A stretch of DNA of 13,168 nucleotides from Pseudomonadota bacterium (GTDB lineage: Bacteria > Pseudomonadota > Alphaproteobacteria > Rhizobiales > Beijerinckiaceae): assembly GCA_028876585.1 (NCBI GenBank), contig JAGWRL010000334.1, forward strand, positions 1 through 13,168, read 5' to 3'. A program made the translations under genes and the position numbers. A model generated the notes under the pieces. That model was not told the DNA's origin. It did not search any database and saw only the letters and a list, made by a program, of their open reading frames with translations. This document shows positions 1 through 6,621 of this stretch, piece by piece (the first letter of the stretch is position 1; every line of letters starts with the position of its first letter).

Positions 1-794
1 ACGCCGATCTCGTCGGTCGCGCCAAAACGGTTCTTGGTGGCGCGCAGCACACGGAAGGCGTGCGCGCCGTCGCCCTCGAACGACATCACCGCGTCGACCA
101 TGTGCTCGACCACGCGCGGCCCGGCGATCTGGCCGTCCTTGGTGACGTGGCCGACCATCACCACCGCCGCGCCGCTCGATTTGGCGAAGCGGATCAGCGC
201 CTGCGAGGCGGCGCGCACCTGGCTGACGCTGCCGGGCGAGGATTCGACCGCGTCGCTCCACAGGGTCTGGATCGAATCGAGGATGACGAGTTTGGGCGCG
301 TCGCCGGAGGCCAGCGTGGCGATGATGTCCTCCACCAGCGTCTGCGCCGCCAGTTGCACCGGCGCGCCCGACAGGCCGAGCCGGTGCGCGCGCAGGCGCA
401 CCTGCTCGGTCGATTCCTCGCCCGAGACATAGACCACCCGGCCGCCGCGCTTTGCCAGCGTCGCGCAAGCCTGGATCAGCAGCGTCGATTTGCCGATGCC
501 TGGCTCGCCGCCGATCAGCGTCGCCGAGCCCGGCACGAAACCGCCGCCCGCGACGCGGTCGAGTTCGCTGATGCCGGTGACGATGCGCTGCACCGGCTTG
601 GAGACGCCCGACAGGCTCTCCAGCGCGAAGGCGCGGCCGACGAGGCCCTTGCGCGCCGAAGCGCCGCCGACGCCGAGCGCGGCGGCCTCCTCGATGATGG
701 TGTTCCACTCGCCGCAGGCCTCGCACTTTCCCGCCCAGCGCTGCGAGACCGCGCCGCAATTCTGGCAGACATAGGAGGCGCGGACGCGGGCCAT
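1..794 (-). CDS. radA: DNA repair protein RadA, C-terminal part cut by window edge
   Basis: RadA is a RecA-like ATPase that helps process recombination intermediates by promoting branch migration. About 264 codons are visible. The N-terminus carries the expected C4 zinc finger (C10-x2-C13, C24-x2-C27). A Walker A motif, GGEPGIGKS, lies at residues 95-103, and the RadA-specific KNRFG motif at residues 254-258, just before the left edge. The C-terminal Lon-protease-like domain lies outside the window. The ATG at 794 gives the canonical start, MARVRASYVC. No strong Shine-Dalgarno sequence or promoter is obvious upstream; the gene follows folC on the same strand after 73 bases containing a palindrome, so it may be read from the folC side. 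Identity is certain; only its full length is unknown. Confidence 0.97.
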   Translation of the reverse strand, partial: MARVRASYVCQNCGAVSQRWAGKCEACGEWNTIIEEAAALGVGGASARKGLVGRAFALESLSGVSKPVQRIVTGISELDRVAGGGFVPGSATLIGGEPGIGKSTLLIQACATLAKRGGRVVYVSGEESTEQVRLRAHRLGLSGAPVQLAAQTLVEDIIATLASGDAPKLVILDSIQTLWSDAVESSPGSVSQVRAASQALIRFAKSSGAAVVMVGHVTKDGQIAGPRVVEHMVDAVMSFEGDGAHAFRVLRATKNRFGATDEIG

Positions 795-811
795 CAGGGA
801 GCGGCGCCCCC

Positions 812-844
812 CACCCCAACCCTCCCCCACGAGGGGGGAGGGGG
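812..844. repeat. GC-rich intergenic palindrome between folC and radA
   Basis: A perfect 9-bp inverted repeat (820-828 with 834-842) closes a 5-base loop, and sits in the 73-base gap between the folC stop and the radA start. In one frame it reads as PTPTLPHEGGG-like residues, a tell-tale of dispersed intergenic palindromes in many Hyphomicrobiales genomes, based on what I know of such spurious translations. There is no T-tract, so it is not a classical terminator, though the folded RNA could stabilise a 3' end or reduce read-through into radA. Only one clear copy is in this window. Confidence 0.65.
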
Positions 845-867
845 CCGACGCCGCGGCGGGAGCTCGC

Positions 868-2166
868 TCATGTCGGCGGGCAGCCGTTGTCCCTCAGCAC
901 CGCGCCGGCGAGATACAGCGAGCCGGCGATCAATATGCGCGGCGGCTGCGGCCAATCCTGCGCCGCCAAGGCGTCGAGCGCCGCGCCGACGCTGCCCGCC
1001 ACGCGCGCGGCGAGCCCGGCGCAGCGGGCGTATTCGGCCACCTCCTCGGCCGAGCGCGCGACATGCTCGCCCGGAATCGGCACCGCGATCACCTCGCGCG
1101 CCAACCCCTTGAAATGGGCGAGGAAGGCGCCGGTGTCTTTGGTCGACAATGTGCCGCAGATCATCGCCAGCGGGCGCGGCGCCGCCTCCTCGAAATCGGC
1201 CATCGCTTCGCTCAGCACCCGCCCGCCGGCCTCGTTATGGGCGCCGTCGAGCCAGATTTCGGCGCCGGCGGGCGCGCGCGCGACCAGCGCGCCGGAGCGC
1301 AGCCGTTGCAGCCGCGCCGGCCATTGCGCCTGCGCCAGGCCGCGCTCGAACGGCGCGGCGGCCAGCTCGGGCGCGACGAGGCGCAGGGCGGCGACGGCGG
1401 CGGCGGCGTTGCCGAACTGATGCCGGCCGGGCAGGCGGGGCTTGGGCAGATCGAGCAATCCCTGCTCGTCCTCGAACACCAGCCGGCCGTTCTCCTCGCG
1501 GATGAAATAGTCGCGGCCTTCGAGCCGGCGCGGCGCCCGCAGCCGGATCGCCTCGCGCTCGATCACCCGCAGCGCCTCGTCGGATTGCGCGGCCAGCACC
1601 GCCGGCGCGCCGGCCTTGAGAATGCCGGCCTTCTCGTAGGCGATCTTCTCGATGGTGGCGCCGAGGAATTCCGGGTGGTCGATCGAGACCGGCGTGATGA
1701 CGGCTGCTGCGGGCGTCGGAATCACGTTAGTGGCGTCGTACCGGCCGCCCAGACCCACCTCCAGCAGCAGATAATCGGCCGGCGTTTCGCTGAACAGCAG
1801 AAACGCGGCGGCGGTGGTGACCTCGAACACCGAGATCGACTGGCCGGCGTTGACGCGCTCGCACACGTCGAGCGCGGTTTGCAGGCGCGCGTCGTCGACC
1901 AGTTCGCCAGCCAGCCGGATGCGCTCGTTGAAGCGCACCAGATGCGGCGAGGTGTAGACATGCACCCGCTTGCCGGCCGCCTCCAGAATGGCGCGCATGA
2001 AGGCGACGGTCGAGCCCTTGCCGTTGGTGCCGGCGACGTGGATCACCGGCGGCATCCGCGTCTCCGGCCGGCCGAGTTCGGCCAGCAGCCGCTCGATGCG
2101 CCCGAGCGAGAGATCGACCAGGCGGGGATGCAGCGGCGCGAAGCGCGCGATGATGGCGTCGTTCAC
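868..2166 (-). CDS. folC: Bifunctional folylpolyglutamate / dihydrofolate synthase
   Basis: FolC is a cytosolic Mur-ligase-family enzyme. It joins glutamate to dihydropteroate to make dihydrofolate, and extends the polyglutamate tail of folates, using ATP. The 432-residue product has the expected family length. Visible motifs are the ATP-binding loop GTNGKGS at residues 46-52, the SPH segment (TSPHLVRFNERIRL) at about 76-90, EVGLGGRYDATN at about 137-148, and the DGAHN motif of the C-terminal ligase domain near residue 307. The ATG at 2166 lies 7 bases after the accD stop, so folC is translated from the same mRNA as trpA and accD. The trpA-accD-folC order is typical of alphaproteobacteria. 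Dihydrofolate synthase activity is assumed from the bacterial family, not separately visible. Confidence 0.96.
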   Translation of the reverse strand: MNDAIIARFAPLHPRLVDLSLGRIERLLAELGRPETRMPPVIHVAGTNGKGSTVAFMRAILEAAGKRVHVYTSPHLVRFNERIRLAGELVDDARLQTALDVCERVNAGQSISVFEVTTAAAFLLFSETPADYLLLEVGLGGRYDATNVIPTPAAAVITPVSIDHPEFLGATIEKIAYEKAGILKAGAPAVLAAQSDEALRVIEREAIRLRAPRRLEGRDYFIREENGRLVFEDEQGLLDLPKPRLPGRHQFGNAAAAVAALRLVAPELAAAPFERGLAQAQWPARLQRLRSGALVARAPAGAEIWLDGAHNEAGGRVLSEAMADFEEAAPRPLAMICGTLSTKDTGAFLAHFKGLAREVIAVPIPGEHVARSAEEVAEYARCAGLAARVAGSVGAALDALAAQDWPQPPRILIAGSLYLAGAVLRDNGCPPT

Positions 2167-2173
2167 GGGCGGC

Positions 2174-3034
2174 TCACGCAGCGGCGGCGGGCGTCTTGGT
2201 CAACAGGCGGCACAGCCGCGCCAGCGTCGCCCGCATTTCCGTGCGCGGCACGACCATGTCGACCATGCCATGCGCTTGCAGGAACTCGGCGCGCTGGAAC
2301 CCCTCGGGCAGGCGCTGCCGCACCGTCTGCTCGATCACGCGCGCGCCGGCGAAGCCGATCACCGCGCCGGGCTCGGCGATCTGGACGTCGCCCAGCATGG
2401 CGTAGGAGGCCGTGACGCCGCCGGTGGTCGGGTTGGTCAGCACGACGATATAGGGCAGCCGCGCCGCGCGCAGCCGCTGCACCGTGACGGTGGTGCGCGC
2501 CATCTGCATCAGCGAGAACATGCCCTCCTGCATCCGCGCGCCGCCCGAGGCGGTGAAGATGACGAAGGGAGTGCGTTTCTCCACCGCCAGCGTCATCGCG
2601 GCGACGATCGCTTCGCCGGCGGCCATGCCGAGCGTGCCGCCCTGGAAGGCGAAATCATGCACGGCGACGACGACCTCCTGGCCCTCGATGCGGCCGAGCG
2701 CGGCGAGAATGGCGTCGAAGGCGCCGGTCTTGGCGCGATGCTCCTTCAGCCGGTCGGCGTAGCGCTTGATGTCGCGGAATTTCAGCGGATCGGCGGCGAC
2801 CTCGGGCACGGCGACCGGCTCGTAGGCGCCGTCGTCGTAGAGCGCGGCGAGGCGGGCGCGCGGCGAAATCGCCATGTGATAGCCGGAGCCCGGCACCACC
2901 ATCTGGTTGGCTTCGAGATCCTTGTGGAACACGAGCTGCCCGCTCTCGGGGCATTTGACCCACAGGTTTTCCGGCGTCTCGCGCCGCAGCAGCGAGCGGA
3001 TTTTCGGCGGAACGACGTTCGACATCCAGTTCAT
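2174..3034 (-). CDS. accD: Acetyl-CoA carboxylase carboxyltransferase subunit beta, zinc finger degenerate
   Basis: AccD is the beta subunit of the acetyl-CoA carboxylase carboxyltransferase. With AccA it moves the carboxyl group from biotin to acetyl-CoA, giving malonyl-CoA for fatty acid synthesis. The 286-residue product has the crotonase-like carboxyltransferase fold, with the typical [11 protein letters not shown] segment and the [11 protein letters not shown] segment around the active site. The N-terminal C4 zinc finger has lost three of four ligands: C28 remains, but S31, V47 and S50 stand where E. coli AccD has cysteine. The start at 3034 (MNWMSNVV) follows a GAGGA Shine-Dalgarno and lies 11 bases after the trpA stop; the next in-frame ATG is 9 bases inside. 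The frame stays open further upstream, but that extension overlaps trpA and does not look like AccD. Confidence 0.96.
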   Translation of the reverse strand: MNWMSNVVPPKIRSLLRRETPENLWVKCPESGQLVFHKDLEANQMVVPGSGYHMAISPRARLAALYDDGAYEPVAVPEVAADPLKFRDIKRYADRLKEHRAKTGAFDAILAALGRIEGQEVVVAVHDFAFQGGTLGMAAGEAIVAAMTLAVEKRTPFVIFTASGGARMQEGMFSLMQMARTTVTVQRLRAARLPYIVVLTNPTTGGVTASYAMLGDVQIAEPGAVIGFAGARVIEQTVRQRLPEGFQRAEFLQAHGMVDMVVPRTEMRATLARLCRLLTKTPAAAA

Positions 3035-3045
3035 GCGGGAAGTCC

Positions 3046-3858
3046 TCAGCGCGCTGCGCGTCTTACGCCCTCGGCCAGTTCGCCGACCCGTTTGCTCACC
3101 GCCTCGACCACCGATCCGCCGCTTTCGAGCGCTTGACGGACCGCCTCGACCAAAGCGGAGCCGACCACCACGCCGTCGGCGCGCGCCGCAATGCCGGCCG
3201 CGCTCGCCGCGTCGCGCACGCCGAAGCCGACCGCTACTGGCAAATGGGTATGGCGCTTGATGCGCGCAACGGCGCCGCCCACCGCATCGGCGTTCGGCGC
3301 CGCCGAACCGGTAATGCCGGTGATCGAGACATAGTAGACGAAGCCCGAGGTGTTGGCGAGCACAGCCGGCAGGCGGGCGTCGTCGGTGGTGGGGGTGGCG
3401 AGGCGGATGAAATTGAGCCCGGCCGCCAGCGCCGGCAGGCAAAGCTCGTCGTCCTCCTCCGGCGGCAGATCGACGACGATCAACCCATCGACGCCGGCCG
3501 CCTTGGCCTCGACCAGAAACGGCGCGACGCCGTGGACGTAGATCGGGTTGTAATAGCCCATCAGCACGATCGGGGTGGAATCGTCGCCCTGGCGGAATTC
3601 GCGCACGAGCTGCAACGTCTTGTTGAGCGTCTGGCCGCTTTTCAGCGCCCGCAGGCCCGCCGCCTGGATCGCCGGCCCGTCGGCCATCGGGTCGGTGAAC
3701 GGCATGCCAAGTTCGATCACGTCGGCGCCGGCCTTGGGCAGCGCCCGCACCAGCGCCAGCGAGGTCGCGTAATCGGGATCGCCGGCCATCACGAAGGTGA
3801 CGAGCGCGGCGCGGCGGGCGTCTTTCAGGGCGGCGAAACGGGCGTCGATGCGGGTCAT
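3046..3858 (-). CDS. trpA: Tryptophan synthase alpha chain
   Basis: TrpA cleaves indole-3-glycerol phosphate to indole and glyceraldehyde 3-phosphate. The indole is channelled to the TrpB beta subunit of the alpha2-beta2 complex. The 270-residue TIM-barrel protein matches family length. Both catalytic acids are at their standard positions, E49 (VIELGMPF) and D60 (PMADGP). The phosphate-binding loop region near GITGSA and the VAVGFGVRD strand are intact. The ATG at 3858 gives the family-typical N-terminus, [11 protein letters not shown]. In many alphaproteobacteria trpF and trpB lie directly upstream; here the upstream neighbour is instead a small membrane protein ending 46 bases away. I see no clear promoter in that gap, so trpA, accD and folC may depend on read-through or on a weak promoter within upstream genes. 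Confidence 0.97.
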   Translation of the reverse strand: MTRIDARFAALKDARRAALVTFVMAGDPDYATSLALVRALPKAGADVIELGMPFTDPMADGPAIQAAGLRALKSGQTLNKTLQLVREFRQGDDSTPIVLMGYYNPIYVHGVAPFLVEAKAAGVDGLIVVDLPPEEDDELCLPALAAGLNFIRLATPTTDDARLPAVLANTSGFVYYVSITGITGSAAPNADAVGGAVARIKRHTHLPVAVGFGVRDAASAAGIAARADGVVVGSALVEAVRQALESGGSVVEAVSKRVGELAEGVRRAAR

Positions 3859-3904
3859 GCGGGCCGCGTTAGCACGCGCGCGCCCGCGAGGAAACCAGCG
3901 AAAA

Positions 3905-4153
3905 TTAGGTTGGCGGATCGAGCGGCGCGGGGTTGGGCCGCCGCAGCGCGGCGCGGATCATCGCGACGCCGCCAAAACTGACGAGGAAACAGAACATCCA
4001 CAGCAGCGTCAGCGGCCCGAGATCGCCCGCCCCGCTTCCGCTGGGGCTTTGCAGCGCCGCGCCGATGAAAAACACCATGAAACCGAGCGAACAGGCGCCG
4101 GGCAGCAGCAGGAGGGCGCCGACCAGCAATCCGAGCGCTCGCAGCCAAGTCAT
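3905..4153 (-). CDS. Small membrane protein, unknown function (82 aa)
   Basis: I do not recognise a family. The protein has a long hydrophobic N-terminal stretch (residues 4-34), broken by the turn-like LLPGACS. A Gly/Ser/Pro-rich linker (35-47) follows, then a second hydrophobic segment (48-66) and a basic tail with RAALRR and several prolines. This suggests two or possibly three membrane passes with a short cytoplasmic tail. The cysteine at 21 is not in a good lipobox (PGAC), so a lipoprotein is unlikely. The ATG at 4153 follows the monooxygenase stop (TAG) by 5 bases, with GGAG inside the end of that gene as ribosome binding site, so it is almost surely co-transcribed and co-translated with it. 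A longer open frame reaching to 4465 only shadows the monooxygenase. A role with the two upstream enzymes is inference from position alone. Confidence 0.7.
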   Translation of the reverse strand: MTWLRALGLLVGALLLLPGACSLGFMVFFIGAALQSPSGSGAGDLGPLTLLWMFCFLVSFGGVAMIRAALRRPNPAPLDPPT

Positions 4154-4158
4154 CGCGT

Positions 4159-5625
4159 CTACTCCGCCGCCACGCCTTGCGCCGCGCCCGCGCGCGCGAA
4201 TTGCAGCACGCCGTCGTCGACGCGCCCGAAGCGCAGCAGCCGCACGTCCTTGAGGTAGTTCTGATAAACCTTCCACGGCGCCTTGCCGCCCTGCTTGGGC
4301 AGCATCGCCACCGCGCGCTGCACGTAACCCGAGGTCAGGTCCATGAACGGCAGCGCCGCCTCGTGCGGCGCGCGCGGCGGCGTCGCGGCGACCAGGCCGC
4401 GCCCGCGCATGAAATTCAGCAGCCGGCAGGCGTAGCCGGCGATCAGGTCCGCCTTCAGCGTCCACGAGGAATTGGTGTAGCCGAACACCGAGACGAGGTT
4501 GGGGACGCCCTCGTACATGCAGCCTTTGTAGACATGGGTTTTTGCGAAATCGAGGCGCGCGCCGTCGACCGTGAAGGCGACGTCGCCGAGGAAATTGACC
4601 TCGAGCCCCGTCGCGACCACGACGATGTCGGCCTCCAGCACGCGCCCCGAGGCGGTGCGCACGCCCGAAGGCGTGAACCGCTCGATCGCGTCGGTCACCA
4701 CATGGGCGCGGCCGTCGCGCACGGCGTGGAAGAAATCGGCGTCGGGGACGAGGCAGAGCCGCTGATCCCAGGGCGCGTAACGCGGCGTGAAATCGGCGAT
4801 GTCGGCGCGCCCGCCCATCTCAGCCTGCGCCAGTCCGAGCAGCCGTTGCTTGGCCTTTTGCGGATATTTACGGAACATGCGGTAGTAATACATCGACTGC
4901 GCCACATTGCGCAGCCGCGTCAGGCCATAGGCGAGGCGGGCGGGCAGGCGCTTGCGCAATGCGATGGCGAGCGCGTCGCGCGAGGGCCGCGCCACCATGT
5001 AGGTCGGCGAGCGTTGCAGCATGGTGACGTCGGCGGTCTTCGCCATTTCCGGCACGATCGTCACCGCCGTCGCGCCGCTGCCGATGACCAGCACGCGCTT
5101 GCCGGCGTAGTCGAGATCGTCGGGCCAGAATTGCGGCTGCACGACGCGGCCGGCGAAGTCCTGCAAGCCGGGAAACTCGGGGACATGGCCGCGATCGTAG
5201 CGGTAGTAGCCGGCGCAGAGCGCGAGAAAGCGGGCTTTGAGGCGCACCGGCGCGCCGCCGCGCAACGCCTCGACCGTCCATAGCGCGGCGGCCGAATCCC
5301 ACGCGGCGGCGACGACCTTGGTGTCGAACCGGATGTGTCTGTCGACGCCGTGGTCGGCGGCGGTGCGGTGGAGATAGCGCAGGATCGCGGGGCCGTCGGC
5401 GATGGCTTTCGCCTCGGTCCACGGCGCGAAGGCGAAGCCGAGCGTGTGCATGTCGGAATCGGAGCGCACGCCGGGGTAGCGGAACAGGTCCCAGGTGCCG
5501 CCGATCGCGCCGCGCGCCTCCAGAATGGCGAATCGCGCCCACGGCGCGCGGCGTTGCAGATGACAGGCCATGCCGATTCCCGACAGGCCGGCGCCGACGA
5601 TCAGCACATCAAGCGTTTCGCTCAT
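4159..5625 (-). CDS. EthA-like flavin monooxygenase (Baeyer-Villiger family) with altered fingerprint
   Basis: The 488-residue protein closely resembles mycobacterial EthA and MymA (about 490 residues), FAD- and NADPH-dependent monooxygenases that convert ketones to esters or oxidise sulfur compounds. The FAD Rossmann motif GAGLSG is at residues 11-16, GGTWD at 42-46, the FRYPGVRSDSD block follows, and the NADPH-site motif GSGATA is at 182-187. ATGLEVNFLGD marks the late FAD region. The Baeyer-Villiger fingerprint (FxGxxxHxxxWP) appears at 157-168 as FAGRVVQPQFWP, with Gln163 replacing the His. The chosen ATG at 5625 overlaps the hydrolase stop as ATGA; longer open frames upstream only re-read the hydrolase gene. 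Pairing with an esterase suggests ketone to ester to acid plus alcohol, but the substrate is unknown, and the Gln could mean altered activity. Confidence 0.9.
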   Translation of the reverse strand: MSETLDVLIVGAGLSGIGMACHLQRRAPWARFAILEARGAIGGTWDLFRYPGVRSDSDMHTLGFAFAPWTEAKAIADGPAILRYLHRTAADHGVDRHIRFDTKVVAAAWDSAAALWTVEALRGGAPVRLKARFLALCAGYYRYDRGHVPEFPGLQDFAGRVVQPQFWPDDLDYAGKRVLVIGSGATAVTIVPEMAKTADVTMLQRSPTYMVARPSRDALAIALRKRLPARLAYGLTRLRNVAQSMYYYRMFRKYPQKAKQRLLGLAQAEMGGRADIADFTPRYAPWDQRLCLVPDADFFHAVRDGRAHVVTDAIERFTPSGVRTASGRVLEADIVVVATGLEVNFLGDVAFTVDGARLDFAKTHVYKGCMYEGVPNLVSVFGYTNSSWTLKADLIAGYACRLLNFMRGRGLVAATPPRAPHEAALPFMDLTSGYVQRAVAMLPKQGGKAPWKVYQNYLKDVRLLRFGRVDDGVLQFARAGAAQGVAAE

Positions 5626-6503
5626 CGCGGGTTCCCCAGCGCCCGGGTGAGGAAGGCGGCGGCCTCGTCGAGCGAGCGGCGCGCTTCCGGCACATAGGCG
5701 TGCATGAACTGCCACACATGCGGCGCGCCCTCCCACACCTTGACCTCAGCGGGCGAGCCGGCGGCCGTCGCGGCGGCGGCGAAGCGGATCGAATCGTCGC
5801 GCAAAATCTCCTCCGCGCCGACATGAAACAGCATCGGCGGCAGGCCGGCGAGATCGCCGAACAGCGGCGAGACGCGCGGATCGCGCGGGTCGGCGCCGTT
5901 GATGTAGAACGCGCCGAGATTGGCGAGTTGGTCGGTGAACATCGCGTCGCGATGGGCGTTGCTGCGCCAGCTCTCGCTCTTGCCCGTCAGGTCGGTCGCC
6001 GGTGAGAACAGCGCCGCCGCCGCCGGACGGCGCGCCTCGCGCTTGACGATCAGCGTCAGCGACAGCGCGAGATTGCCGCCCGCCGAATCGCCCGCCACCG
6101 CCGCCGGCGCGTCGACCCGCTCGGCGAAGCCGCGCCAGGCGGCGGCAGCGTCGTCGACGGCGGCGGGAAACGGATGCGCCGGCGCGAGCCGGTAGTCGGG
6201 CGCGAACACCCGGAAGCCGCGGCGCGCGAAGCCGCCGGTGATGACGCGATGGGTCTGCGGCGAGCAGCCGACGAAGCCGCCGCCGTGCAGATAGAACAGC
6301 GGCTTGGCGCCGCCCGCCTCCGCCCATTCGCCCGGCACGCCGCCGAGCGTGTCGGCGCGGAAGCGCACGCCGCGCGGCGGCGGCAGCGTCACGCCCTCGA
6401 ACACGCGTCGCAGCCGGCCGAGATCGCGCATGTCGCCAAGCCGCGAGCGCACGCTGAGCCGCAGCAGCGCCGCATAGACGCGAAGCCGCAAACTAGGCGC
6501 CAT
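5622..6503 (-). CDS. HSL-family alpha/beta hydrolase (esterase, LipR-like)
   Basis: This is a 293-residue alpha/beta hydrolase of the hormone-sensitive-lipase group, expected to cleave carboxylic esters. The oxyanion-hole motif HGGG is at residues 73-76, the nucleophile elbow GDSAGG has Ser140, and the catalytic His is probably H262 (GAPHVWQ). The acid position, usually Asp in DxLxDE-type motifs, reads EILRDD, so Glu232 is the likely third member. No signal peptide is seen, so it is probably cytosolic. The ATG at 6503 is preceded by GGAGG at 6508-6512 with 4 bases between. The gene ends in an ATGA overlap with the monooxygenase, implying coupled translation. The pair recalls the mycobacterial mymA-lipR neighbours. 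The natural substrate cannot be read from the sequence. Confidence 0.9.
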   Translation of the reverse strand: MAPSLRLRVYAALLRLSVRSRLGDMRDLGRLRRVFEGVTLPPPRGVRFRADTLGGVPGEWAEAGGAKPLFYLHGGGFVGCSPQTHRVITGGFARRGFRVFAPDYRLAPAHPFPAAVDDAAAAWRGFAERVDAPAAVAGDSAGGNLALSLTLIVKREARRPAAAALFSPATDLTGKSESWRSNAHRDAMFTDQLANLGAFYINGADPRDPRVSPLFGDLAGLPPMLFHVGAEEILRDDSIRFAAAATAAGSPAEVKVWEGAPHVWQFMHAYVPEARRSLDEAAAFLTRALGNPR

Positions 6504-6589
6504 GCCGCCTCCGCGATGCGCGGGAGGGGAACGTGTACGCTAAACCCGACGCCGACAAATCCCTCGCCCCCCGCCTGCGGCCGATCTTG

Positions 6590-6619
6590 GCGCCGCGCGC
6601 GGGCAAGGTCCAGCGGCGC
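6590..6619 (-). terminator. Stem-loop just after yidC, possible weak terminator
   Basis: A perfect 7-bp GC stem (6590-6596 with 6613-6619) with a 16-base loop starts two bases after the yidC stop. There is no following T-tract, so it is at best a Rho-assisted or partial terminator separating rpmH-rnpA-yidC from the hydrolase cluster. In DNA this GC-rich, stems of this size can arise by chance. Confidence 0.3.
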
Positions 6620-6621
6620 GG

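Noticed and set aside
1063..2415. 450-residue open frame on the plus strand opposite folC and the end of accD
   Set aside because: Crosses two real genes on the other strand and has shadow-type composition.
3035..3442. Upstream extension of accD to position 3442
   Set aside because: The extension overlaps trpA out of frame and is Arg-rich without similarity to AccD; the 3034 start has a ribosome binding site and the conserved MNWMSN N-terminus.
4091..4153. Lipoprotein signal in the small membrane protein (LLPGAC)
   Set aside because: The residues before Cys21 (Pro-Gly-Ala) do not fit the lipobox, and hydrophobicity continues past the cysteine.
5626..5736. Upstream extension of the monooxygenase to position 5736
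   Set aside because: It overlaps the end of the hydrolase, while the ATG at 5625 gives the family-typical N-terminus directly before GAGLSG and an ATGA overlap.
6541..6580. Second, degraded copy of the 812-844 palindrome in the gap after yidC
   Set aside because: A proline-rich reading (NPTPTNPSPPACG) resembles such repeats, but there is no matching inverted repeat, so the relation cannot be supported.
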